From positions 1 through 64,000 of the forward strand of contig URKJ01000026.1 in assembly GCA_900548385.1 (NCBI GenBank): a stretch of DNA of 64,000 nt, read 5' to 3'. The stretch is from an uncultured bacterium. Lineage in GTDB: Bacteria > Verrucomicrobiota > Lentisphaeria > Victivallales > UBA1829. The stretch's first letter is position 1; each line of letters starts with the position of its first letter. Positions 50,525 to 59,600 of the stretch are shown here, in pieces. A program made the translations under genes and the position numbers. Under the pieces are notes generated by a model. The model was not told where the DNA came from. It searched no databases and saw only the letters and a list, made by a program, of their open reading frames with translations.

Positions 50525-50953
50525 ATGGCGAAAAAGGTGACAGCGGAAATCCGTTTGCAGATTCCCGCCGGCGCAGCTAATCCGGCACCCCCTGTGGGTC
50601 CCGCGCTTGGCCAGGCTGGTGTGAACATTATGGAATTCTGTAAGCAGTTCAATGCCGCAACACAGTCGCAGGCCGGAACGATCATTCCGGTTGTGATCAC
50701 CGTCTACCAGGACCGCTCATTTACGTTTGTGACCAAATCTCCGCCGGCAGCTGTTCTGATCAAGAAGGTTGCCGGACTGGCCAGCGGATCTCACAATCCC
50801 GGACGCGAAAGCGCCGGCAAGATCACGCTCAGCCAGATCAAGCAGATTGTCCAGACGAAAAAGAGCGACATCAACGCCCGCAGTGAAGAAGCCGCGATTA
50901 AAATCATCGCAGGCACTGCTCGCAGTATGGGAGTTGAGGTGATCGATGGCTAA
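50525..50953 (+). CDS. rplK: 50S ribosomal protein L11
   Basis: A 142-residue L11 that forms the GTPase-associated centre with 23S rRNA. It begins MAKKVTAEIRLQIPAGAANP, and the proline-rich PPVGPALGQAGVNI and the C-terminal AGTARSMGV are typical. ATG 50525 has GGAGGAAC upstream. A TATAAT at 50454-50459 in the 94-bp gap after nusG could be a promoter but has no good -35. The 3-prime end overlaps rplA by 8 bp. Confidence 0.98.
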   Translation: MAKKVTAEIRLQIPAGAANPAPPVGPALGQAGVNIMEFCKQFNAATQSQAGTIIPVVITVYQDRSFTFVTKSPPAAVLIKKVAGLASGSHNPGRESAGKITLSQIKQIVQTKKSDINARSEEAAIKIIAGTARSMGVEVIDG

Positions 50954-51653
50954 GAGAAGCAAACTCTACAAATCACAGGCAGCCAAGTACGACAAGCAGA
51001 CAGTCTACTCCCTCATCGACGCGCTGAAGACATTGAAAGAGATGCCGGCGGTGAAGTTCGATCAGACGGTTGAACTGTCCTTCAAACTTGGTGTGGACCC
51101 GAAGCAGACGGATCAGACCGTCCGCGGTGCGGTTCCCCTGCCGAAAGGCACAGGCAAAAAGGTCGTTGTTACAGTCATCGTGGATGACGAGACGCTGAAA
51201 CAGCAGGCGGTCGACGCCGGCGCGGATTTCGTCGGTTTCGACGACATCATTGCCAAGATCAAAGGCGGTTGGGTGGACTTTGATGTCCTCATTGCCACGC
51301 CGTCCGCGATGAGTCAGATCCGTCCGCTGGGTCGTCAGCTCGGTCCGAAAGGTCTGATGCCGAACCCGAAGACGGGAACCGTTACCGAGAAGGTCGGTCA
51401 TGCCGTTGCGGAAGCGAAAGCCGGACGAGTTGAATTCCGCGCCGATAAAGGTGCGTGCGTTCAGGTCCCTGCCGGAAAACTTTCTTTTTCCGCGGAAGAT
51501 CTCGCAGAAAACTGCACGGCTATTATCAAGGCCCTTATCAAGGCAAAACCGGCATCCGCGAAAGGTGTGTACATTCAGAGCTGCACGCTTTCCGCTACGA
51601 TGACTCCCGGAGTTAAAGTGGAAACCCGCGACATTGCGAAGGAGATGGCATAA
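50946..51653 (+). CDS. rplA: 50S ribosomal protein L1
   Basis: A 235-residue L1 of the ribosomal stalk that helps E-site tRNA exit and often represses its own mRNA. The signature GRQLGPKGLMPNPKTGTV is intact, as is the N-terminal VKFDQTVELSFKLGVDP. It overlaps rplK by 8 bp and rplJ by one base, so L11, L1 and L10 are translationally coupled. Confidence 0.98.
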   Translation: MAKRSKLYKSQAAKYDKQTVYSLIDALKTLKEMPAVKFDQTVELSFKLGVDPKQTDQTVRGAVPLPKGTGKKVVVTVIVDDETLKQQAVDAGADFVGFDDIIAKIKGGWVDFDVLIATPSAMSQIRPLGRQLGPKGLMPNPKTGTVTEKVGHAVAEAKAGRVEFRADKGACVQVPAGKLSFSAEDLAENCTAIIKALIKAKPASAKGVYIQSCTLSATMTPGVKVETRDIAKEMA

Positions 51654-52180
51654 TGAGACCGGAAAAAATCCAGCTCGCAGATGATATCGCCAAGCTGATC
51701 GTCGGGGCTCAGTATGTCTATTTCGTCTCCTACAAGGGGCTGAAGAACAAGGAACTGAATCAGTTCCGCGACAAACTGTTTGAAGCCGGCGCTGTTTGCC
51801 ACATCCTGAAGAACCGCATGGTTCGCAAGGTTGCGGAGCTGAATGGCCTGGAAGCTCTTGCGAATGCCAAGATTACCGGTGACACGGCTGTTGTCGTCGG
51901 GCAGGGCGATGCGAGTGCGGTGGCGAAAGTCATTGATGATTTCACAACCTCCACGAAAGGTGTGATTGCTCCGAAGTGCGGATACTTCGAGGGCGCGATG
52001 TTGACCGATTCCGAAGTCAAAGCGATTGCCGCTCTGCCTTCGAAGGATCAGCTGCGTGCGCAGCTGCTTGGATTGCTTGTTGCTGTACCGACCGGCTTGG
52101 TCAGAGTGCTTAACGCGAAAGTTTCAAGCATCGTCAATGTCATTAACGCGTATAAAAACAAGCTTGAAGAAGCAAACTGA
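51653..52180 (+). CDS. rplJ: 50S ribosomal protein L10
   Basis: A 175-residue L10 that anchors L7/L12 dimers to the stalk base. The conserved YVYFVSYKGLKNKELNQFRD N-terminus and the LLGLLVAVPTGLVRVLNA helix are present. Because its start overlaps the rplA stop (TAATG), there is no untranslated leader directly in front of it, unlike E. coli, where L10 represses through such a leader. Confidence 0.97.
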   Translation: MRPEKIQLADDIAKLIVGAQYVYFVSYKGLKNKELNQFRDKLFEAGAVCHILKNRMVRKVAELNGLEALANAKITGDTAVVVGQGDASAVAKVIDDFTTSTKGVIAPKCGYFEGAMLTDSEVKAIAALPSKDQLRAQLLGLLVAVPTGLVRVLNAKVSSIVNVINAYKNKLEEAN

Positions 52181-52218
52181 ACAAAAGTTCAATTACAATA
52201 AATACGGAGGACAATATA

Positions 52219-52629
52219 ATGTCTGAGCAGGCAAATGTAGAAGTTTCGCAGGAAATGGAGCAGTTCATCTCCTACGTTGAGAAGCTCTCGGTTCTTGAGC
52301 TCTCCAAACTCGTTAAAGCGTTGGAAGATCGTCTTGGCGTCAGCGCTGCGGCTCCGGTCGCTGTTGCTGCGGCTCCGGCCGCTGCCGGTGCGGCTCCGGC
52401 CGCTGCTGCTGAAGAGCAGACTGAATTCAATGTTATTCTCGCCGATGCCGGTGCGAGCAAGATCAACGTCATCAAGGAAGTCCGTGCCATCACCGGTCTC
52501 GGTCTGAAAGATGCGAAGGATCTTGTTGAAGCCGCTCCGAAGGCGATCAAAGAAGGCGTTTCCAAAGAAGACGCTCAGAAGATCAAGGAGCAGCTTGAGG
52601 CTGCAGGAGCCAAGGTCGAGGTCAAGTAA
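52219..52629 (+). CDS. rplL: 50S ribosomal protein L7/L12
   Basis: A 136-residue stalk protein. The N-terminal dimerisation helices are followed by a long Ala/Pro hinge (about residues 42-66) and the C-terminal factor-binding domain with the conserved KINVIKEVRAITGLGLKDAK. The hinge is on the long side. It lies 38 bp after rplJ with GGAGGA upstream. Two hairpins separate it from rpoB. Confidence 0.98.
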   Translation: MSEQANVEVSQEMEQFISYVEKLSVLELSKLVKALEDRLGVSAAAPVAVAAAPAAAGAAPAAAAEEQTEFNVILADAGASKINVIKEVRAITGLGLKDAKDLVEAAPKAIKEGVSKEDAQKIKEQLEAAGAKVEVK

Positions 52630-52671
52630 TAGCCTCGCATCAGGTTTCTGTGAATTATTAAGACTTGATGT

Positions 52672-52760
52672 TACGGTGGGGAAATCCCCGGGAGGAAGCC
52701 CCCGCCGTTTCTGTGTCTTGAATAATGAACCTGCGATGCAGCATTGCATCGCAGGTATTT
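52672..52760 (+). terminator. Double hairpin attenuator between rplL and rpoB
   Basis: First, ACGGTGGGG (52672-52680) pairs with CCCCGCCGT near 52701-52709. Second, a perfect 12-bp stem (52729-52740 with 52745-52756, ACCTGCGATGCA) has a four-base loop and is followed by ATTTTG. The second looks like a leaky terminator setting the ratio of ribosomal protein to polymerase mRNA. It could also include an RNase III site, as in E. coli. Confidence 0.6.
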
Positions 52761-52843
52761 TGTCACATGAAAGATGATCCTGATCTTTCTGTGAACCGCT
52801 TACATAAGACAGCTCCTCTCGAATCAATAGCAAGGTGGAATCA

Positions 52844-55800
52844 ATGCCTGAACGTGTGAATTTCGGAAAATTGAAGGACGTGCTGGAAATACCGGATCTG
52901 ATCGGTATTCAAATCGACTCCTATAAATCTTTCCTGCAGCTCGATGTCCCAGAAGATCAACGCAAAAATCAGGGACTCCAGGAAGTTTTCAACGAAGTGT
53001 TCCCTATCGAAAGTTTCGATAAACAAATGGTCCTGGAGTTCGTCTCCTATTCTCTGGGCCTGCCGAAACAGGACATCGTTGACTGTATCAAAGACGGGAA
53101 TACTTACAGTGCTTCTCTTCATGTTGATTTCAGATTTAAAAACAAAGATGCCATTGTAAACGAAAGCGTCTATATCGGTGAAATTCCGATGATGACGGAG
53201 CGCGGAACTTTTATTATCAATGGCGCGGAGCGCGTTATCATCAGCCAGCTGCACAGATCTCCGGGCATCTGCTTTGAAAAGACCCGTCATTCCAGCGGCA
53301 GAACGCTCTTCTCATACAGAATCATTCCCGACCGGGGCTCCTGGATGGAGGTCCAGTTCGATATCAATGACTTGATCTATATTTATCTTGACCGTAAACG
53401 CAGACGCCGCAAGTTCCTTATCACGACCTTCCTGCGCGCGATCGGCTACGATACGAACCGCGATATTATCGGTTCGGCTTATGAACTCAAGACCATGACG
53501 CCGGGTCAGCTCCTCAAACAGGATGACATCTCGGCTTACTATACCTTTGAACCCGTTCTTGATTCCAACGGTGTCACTGTTGTGCAGGAGTTTCTCCAGC
53601 TCAATGAATCCCATGTCAAATCCATGGTCGAAGCAAAGATCAAGAGTGTTGAGCTCGCTTATATCCCGGACGGCGATGCTTACCTCATCAACTGTCTCCA
53701 GCGCGATCCGGCACATACCCCGGATGATGCTCTGAAAGAAATTTACCGCAGAATGCGTCCCGGCGATCCGCCGAGTGTCACCAATGCGAAACAGCTTCTC
53801 AAGAGACTGTTTTTCGATATCAAGCGTTATGACCTCGGAGTGGTCGGCCGTTACAAACTCAACGAACGTCTCAAATCCGATCTGCCGCTTACCGAGCGTA
53901 TTCTCGATAAGTCCGACCTCATGGGTGCGACAAAAGGTCTCATGAAGCTCCGCAGCAATACCGGTGGTCAGACGGACGATATTGACCATCTCGGCAGCCG
54001 CCGTGTAAGAACGGTCGGTGAACTGCTGCAGAATCACTGCCGTGTTGGTTTGCTCCGTACGGAACGGCTGATCCGTGAGCGCATGTCGCTGCTCAATTCC
54101 GATGATACCAATACGACACCGTCCAAACTGATCAACCAGAAAGCGTTTGCCGGAGTGATCCGTGATTTCTTTGCGCGCAATCAGCTTTCGCAGTTCATGG
54201 ATCAGGTCAATCCGCTCTCCGAGTTGACCAACAAGAGACGTCTTTCCGCTCTCGGTCCCGGCGGTCTGAGCCGCGAACGCGCCGGATTTGAAGTCCGTGA
54301 CGTTCACAACAGCCATTACGGAAGAATATGCCCGATCGAAACGCCGGAAGGTCCGAATATCGGTCTGATTTCCTCTCTTTCTCTTTATGCGAAGATTAAC
54401 GAATTCGGATTCCTTGAAACTCCGTATCGGCGTGTGGAAAATTGCCATGTGACCGATCAGATCGACTATCTTTCCGCGGACAAGGAAGAGCATTTCGTAA
54501 TCGCACAGGCGAATGCACCGCTTGATGAAAACAATAATTTCATCAATCCGACAGTGATGTCCCGTTTGATGGGCGAGCCTGCAGAGCGTCCGCGTGAAGA
54601 TGTTCAGTATATGGACGTTTCCCCGAAACAGCTCGTCAGTGCCGCCGCCGGTCTTGTTCCGTTCCTGGAACACGACGATGCGAACCGCGCTCTGATGGGA
54701 TCGAACATGCAGCGCCAGGCGGTTCCGCTGATGGTGACGGAATCTCCGTATGTCGGAACCGGTCTCGAAAAGAAAGTCGCGTTTGATTCCCGCGCTGTGA
54801 CCGCTTCCAGAACTGACGGTATCGTGGCGGAAGTTTCTGCCGCGGAAGTCGTTGTGACAACCGACGGAAAGACCCGGAAAGAGACTGCGGATCCCAATCC
54901 GGCAGTTTACAAGATGGTTAAATTCCTGCGCAGCAATGCCGGAACCTGTGTCAATCAACGTCCGATTGTCCGCAGCGGTCAGGTTGTCAAAGTCGGCGAT
55001 GCGATCGCTGACGGTTCCGCTACCGATCATGGAGAACTCGCTCTTGGCAAGAACGTTTTTGTGGCGTTTATGCCGTGGTGCGGATACAACTTTGAAGACG
55101 CAATCGTGCTCAGTGAACGTCTGGTAAAAGAAGACGTTTACACCAGTGTCCATGTGGATGAGTTTGAGATCACGAGCCGTGAGACCAAACTCGGTCCGGA
55201 AGAGATCACCCGCGATATTCCGAATGTCAGCGATGAAGTGCTGCGCAATCTCGGGCCCGACGGCGTTGTCCGTCTCGGTGCGGAAGTCAAGCCGGGCGAT
55301 ATTCTTGTTGGAAAAATCACTCCGAAATCCGAAACGGAACTTGCGCCGGAAGAGCGTCTGCTCCGTGCGATCTTCGGAGAAAAAGCCGCGGATGTCAAGG
55401 ATTCCAGTCTTGTCGTTCCCAGTGGCAAGGGCGGTATCGTGATGGATGTCCGCATTGAATATGCCAAGGATCCGTCCAGACAGTCCATGACGAAGTCCGA
55501 ACGCCGGAAACAGATCAAGCACAGCAAAGATCAGTATAAAGAACAATATACCGTTCTCATTGATGAGATGACCGAGAAACTGGAAGCGGTGCTGAACGGC
55601 CAGAAGCTGCCGTGCCCGATCTATGACACGTCATCTTCCCGCGATGATGTGATTCTTGTTTCCGCGAACCGCAAGGTTACGACTGCGTCGATTGCAAAAC
55701 TCGCGAACAAGTACGATTCCTATCGTATGGACGATTGCGAGATTAAGCACACGATTGACGAGATCATCGGTTCCTACAAGTCCAGATTCGACAGTATTGA

Positions 55801-56695
55801 ACGGATGAAATATGAGTCCATTGACGCTCTTGAAAACGGTGACAGCGACGATCTCGGCGCAATCAAGAAAGTGAAAGTCTATATTGCTTCCAAGCGCAAG
55901 GTTCAGGTCGGTGACAAGATGGCAGGCCGTCACGGTAACAAGGGTATTGTTTCCCGTATCGTTCCGGTGGAAGACATGCCGTTCCTGCCGGATGGTACTC
56001 CGGTCGATATCGTGTTGAACCCGCTCGGCGTGCCGTCCCGAATGAACGTGGGACAGGTGCTTGAAACGCATCTTGGCTGGGCTGCGAAAATGCTCGGATT
56101 CAAAACCGCGACACCGGTGTTCGACGGCGTGACCGAAGAGATCATCGTCAATATGATGAAAGAAGCGAACGAGAAGATCACCGAGAAGACCGGTGAAGAC
56201 TTCAAGTGGGGCTTCCGCGAAGTAAACGGAGAGCGCGTGTTCGACGGCAAGACGGATCTGTTCGACGGGCGCACCGGAAACAAGTTTGACCAGCGTGTGA
56301 TGGTTGGACAGATCTACATGCTGAAACTGGACCACCTCGTTGCAAACAAGATCCATGCACGTTCCGTCGGGCCCTATTCGCTGGTTACCCAGCAGCCGTT
56401 GGGCGGTAAAGCCCAGCACGGCGGTCAGCGTTTCGGTGAAATGGAAGTGTGGGCGCTTGAAGCATACGGCGCCGCACATACCCTGCAGGAAATGCTTACG
56501 GTCAAGAGCGATGACGTGTCGGGAAGAGCCAAGATTTACGAATCCATTGTCAAGGGACAGAATGTTCTGGAGGCCGGCCGTCCGGAATCCTTCAACGTTC
56601 TGCTTAAGGAAATGCAGAGTCTCGGTTTGGATGTACGCACAGTGAAACATTCGGATTTACCGAAGAATGAAATAGCCGGAGGGACTGAACAGTGA
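52844..56695 (+). CDS. rpoB: RNA polymerase beta subunit
   Basis: A 1283-residue subunit forming half of the active-site cleft. The rifampicin pocket reads QLSQFMDQVNPLSELTNKRR: the E. coli His526 equivalent is Asn463, and Asn518 is Val. SALGPGGLSRERAGFEVRDV and ICPIETPEGPNIGLI are canonical. The C-terminal GGKAQHGGQRFGEMEVWALE is intact. ATG 52844 has AAGGTGG upstream; a GTG at 52835 is less likely. The stop overlaps the rpoC GTG start (GTGA). Confidence 0.98.
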   Translation: MPERVNFGKLKDVLEIPDLIGIQIDSYKSFLQLDVPEDQRKNQGLQEVFNEVFPIESFDKQMVLEFVSYSLGLPKQDIVDCIKDGNTYSASLHVDFRFKNKDAIVNESVYIGEIPMMTERGTFIINGAERVIISQLHRSPGICFEKTRHSSGRTLFSYRIIPDRGSWMEVQFDINDLIYIYLDRKRRRRKFLITTFLRAIGYDTNRDIIGSAYELKTMTPGQLLKQDDISAYYTFEPVLDSNGVTVVQEFLQLNESHVKSMVEAKIKSVELAYIPDGDAYLINCLQRDPAHTPDDALKEIYRRMRPGDPPSVTNAKQLLKRLFFDIKRYDLGVVGRYKLNERLKSDLPLTERILDKSDLMGATKGLMKLRSNTGGQTDDIDHLGSRRVRTVGELLQNHCRVGLLRTERLIRERMSLLNSDDTNTTPSKLINQKAFAGVIRDFFARNQLSQFMDQVNPLSELTNKRRLSALGPGGLSRERAGFEVRDVHNSHYGRICPIETPEGPNIGLISSLSLYAKINEFGFLETPYRRVENCHVTDQIDYLSADKEEHFVIAQANAPLDENNNFINPTVMSRLMGEPAERPREDVQYMDVSPKQLVSAAAGLVPFLEHDDANRALMGSNMQRQAVPLMVTESPYVGTGLEKKVAFDSRAVTASRTDGIVAEVSAAEVVVTTDGKTRKETADPNPAVYKMVKFLRSNAGTCVNQRPIVRSGQVVKVGDAIADGSATDHGELALGKNVFVAFMPWCGYNFEDAIVLSERLVKEDVYTSVHVDEFEITSRETKLGPEEITRDIPNVSDEVLRNLGPDGVVRLGAEVKPGDILVGKITPKSETELAPEERLLRAIFGEKAADVKDSSLVVPSGKGGIVMDVRIEYAKDPSRQSMTKSERRKQIKHSKDQYKEQYTVLIDEMTEKLEAVLNGQKLPCPIYDTSSSRDDVILVSANRKVTTASIAKLANKYDSYRMDDCEIKHTIDEIIGSYKSRFDSIERMKYESIDALENGDSDDLGAIKKVKVYIASKRKVQVGDKMAGRHGNKGIVSRIVPVEDMPFLPDGTPVDIVLNPLGVPSRMNVGQVLETHLGWAAKMLGFKTATPVFDGVTEEIIVNMMKEANEKITEKTGEDFKWGFREVNGERVFDGKTDLFDGRTGNKFDQRVMVGQIYMLKLDHLVANKIHARSVGPYSLVTQQPLGGKAQHGGQRFGEMEVWALEAYGAAHTLQEMLTVKSDDVSGRAKIYESIVKGQNVLEAGRPESFNVLLKEMQSLGLDVRTVKHSDLPKNEIAGGTEQ

Positions 56696-59600
56696 TTGAT
56701 AACAGCTATGTTCCCAAAGATAAGGAGATGCCGACTCGTCAGCAGTCCGGCAACTCCGCCTTCGAAGCGGTTTCCATCAAAGTCGCTTCCCCGGAGGTAA
56801 TCAGGTCCTGGAGCCATGGGGAAATCAAAAATCCAGAAACCATCAACTATCGAAGTTTCAAACCTGAAAAGGGCGGTCTCTTCTGCGAGAGAATCTTCGG
56901 TCCTCAGCGCGACTGGGAGTGCAACTGCGGAAAGTACAAACGTGTCAAGCATAAAGGCATCATCTGCGACCGCTGCGGTGTGGAAGTTACGCTGAGCAAG
57001 GTGCGCCGTGAGCGTATGGGGCACATTGAACTTGCAGTTCCGGTTTCCCATATCTGGTTCTTCAAGTGCATGCCGAGCCGTATCGGGCTGATGCTTGATA
57101 TGACCGCCCGGACCCTTGAGCGCATTATCTACTATGAAGACTGGGTTGTGACCGATCCCGGCGATACTCCGCTGAAACTCGGTCAGTCTCTTAATGAGAT
57201 GGATTACCGTCAGGCGCGGGAAGAATATCAGGATGCGTTTCAGGCGGACATGGGTGCGCCGGCGATCCGTTCCCTGCTTTCACAGATCGAACTTGAGCCG
57301 CTCCGTCAGGAACTTGAAGTTCTGCTGACCGGCACCAAGAATAAAGCGATCCGCAAAAAACTTTCCAAGAGACTGCGTCTGGTGGAAGGATTCCAGAGAA
57401 GCAATTCCCGTCCGGAATGGATGATTCTGGAAGTGCTTCCGGTGATTCCGCCGGACCTGCGTCCGCTGGTCCCGCTCGAAGGCGGCCGCTTTGCGACCTC
57501 CGACCTGAATGACCTGTACCGCCGTGTCATCAACCGCAACAACCGTCTGAAAAATCTGCTTCAGCTGCGTACCCCGGAAGTGATTATCCGCAATGAAAAG
57601 CGTATGCTTCAGGAAGCGGTCGATGCGCTGCTTGACAACGGTCGTCATGGACGTGCCGTTACGGGAGCGGGAAACCGTCCGTTGAAGTCTCTGAGCGATA
57701 TGCTCAAAGGCAAGCAGGGACGTTTCCGTCAGAATCTGCTGGGTAAACGTGTCGACTACTCCGGACGTTCTGTGATCGTTGTCGGTCCGGAACTGAAACT
57801 TGCACAGTGCGGTCTGCCGAAAAAGATGGCGCTGGTCCTGTTTGAACCGTTTATCATCCGTCACTTGAAAGGTCGCGGTTATGCTCATACCGTCCGCAGT
57901 GCGAAGAAAATGATTGAGCGCGGAGAGTCCGTGGTCTGGGATATTCTCGAAGAGGTGACCAAGGGACATCCTGTGATGCTGAACCGTGCGCCGACGCTGC
58001 ATCGTCTTTCGATTCAGGCGTTCGACCCGATTCTGATTGAAGGTTCCGCGATCCGTCTGCATCCGTTGGTCTGTACCGCGTTCAATGCGGACTTCGACGG
58101 TGACCAGATGGCTGTCCATGTTCCGCTGTCCGGTGCGGCTCAGCTTGAATGCAAGCTCCTGATGCTGTCTTCAAACAACATCTTCTCGCCTGCGAACGGC
58201 AAGCCGATCATGACTCCGACCCAGGATATTACGCTCGGTTCTTATTATCTTACGATTGAACCGCGCAACCCGGCGAAGGCGAGGGCGTTCAAAGATATTC
58301 ACGAGGTCCTGTTCGCTTTGGATACGGGACACATTCATATTCATGATGCGATCCGTATTCCGAACCCGGATTTCGGTGTTGAGACTCCGCACGGAAACGC
58401 GAAAGACCGTTTCCTGCTGACGACCGCCGGACGTTGTATTTTCAACAGCATCTGGGACAAGACTCTCGGATTTTACAATGGGGTTGCCAAGAAGAAAGAG
58501 CTCGGAGCTCTGATCGCGGAGGCCTATGCGCACATCGGACATCAGAAGACCGTGGAACAGCTTGACCGTCTGAAAAATCTCGGTTATGAATATGCTACGG
58601 TTGCCGGTTTCTCCATTTCCATTGCCGATATGGTGGTTCCGAAACAGAAAGGCGAACTGATCGCCAAAGCCCGTACCGAGATTGACAAGATCAATGATCA
58701 GTACAACAAAGGCGCTCTGACGCAGCTTGAACGGTATCACAACATTATTGATACCTGGACCAAAACCAGTAATGCGGTGGCGGAATCGCTGTTCCAGGAA
58801 CTGGAAGGCGTCAGCAAGAAAGAGATCAACCCTGTTTACGCAATGCTGGATTCCGGAGCACGAGGCAGTAAAGACCAGATCCGTCAGCTTGCCGGTATGC
58901 GCGGTCTGATGGCGAAACCGTCGGGCGATATTATTGAGCGTCCGATTCTTTCGAACTTCCGTGAAGGTCTGTCCGTTCTGGAATACTTCATCAGTACACA
59001 CGGTGCCCGTAAAGGTCTTGCCGATACCGCGCTTAAAACCGCTGACTCCGGTTACATGACCCGTAAGCTTGTTGATGTGGCGCAGGATATCATCTGCCGC
59101 TCTGAAGACTGCGGAACGATGAAAGGAATCTGGATCAGCGCGATCGTGGAAGGTGACGATGTGATGCTGCCGCTGAAAGCGCGCCTGATCGGTCGCTGCA
59201 GCGCTCAGGATATTCGTGACCCGATCTACGAGGATGGACGTCTTCTGGTGAAAGCCGGAGAAGAGTTTACACCGGAATTGGCGGATCTCATCGAAAAACG
59301 CAATATCCAGCGTGTTCTGATCCGTTCGGTCCTTACCTGCGAAATCGAACACGGCGTTTGTGTGAAATGCTATGGCCGCAATCTCGCGAGCGACAAGCTG
59401 GCGGAAGTCGGCGATGCGCTTGGTATTATTGCGGCACAGTCGATCGGTGAGCCTGGTACGCAGCTGACCATGAGAACATTCCATATCGGTGGTACCGCGA
59501 CCTCCAAGTACACGAAACCGGAGATCATCGCAAAGAGCGAGGGAACGATCCGTTTTGAAAATATCCGTACCGTTGAAAACGAGCACGGAGAATGCGTAAT

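Noticed and set aside
52835..52843. GTG at 52835 as the rpoB start
   Set aside because: It lies inside the ribosome-binding site (AAGGTGG) that serves ATG 52844, and the family begins near the latter.
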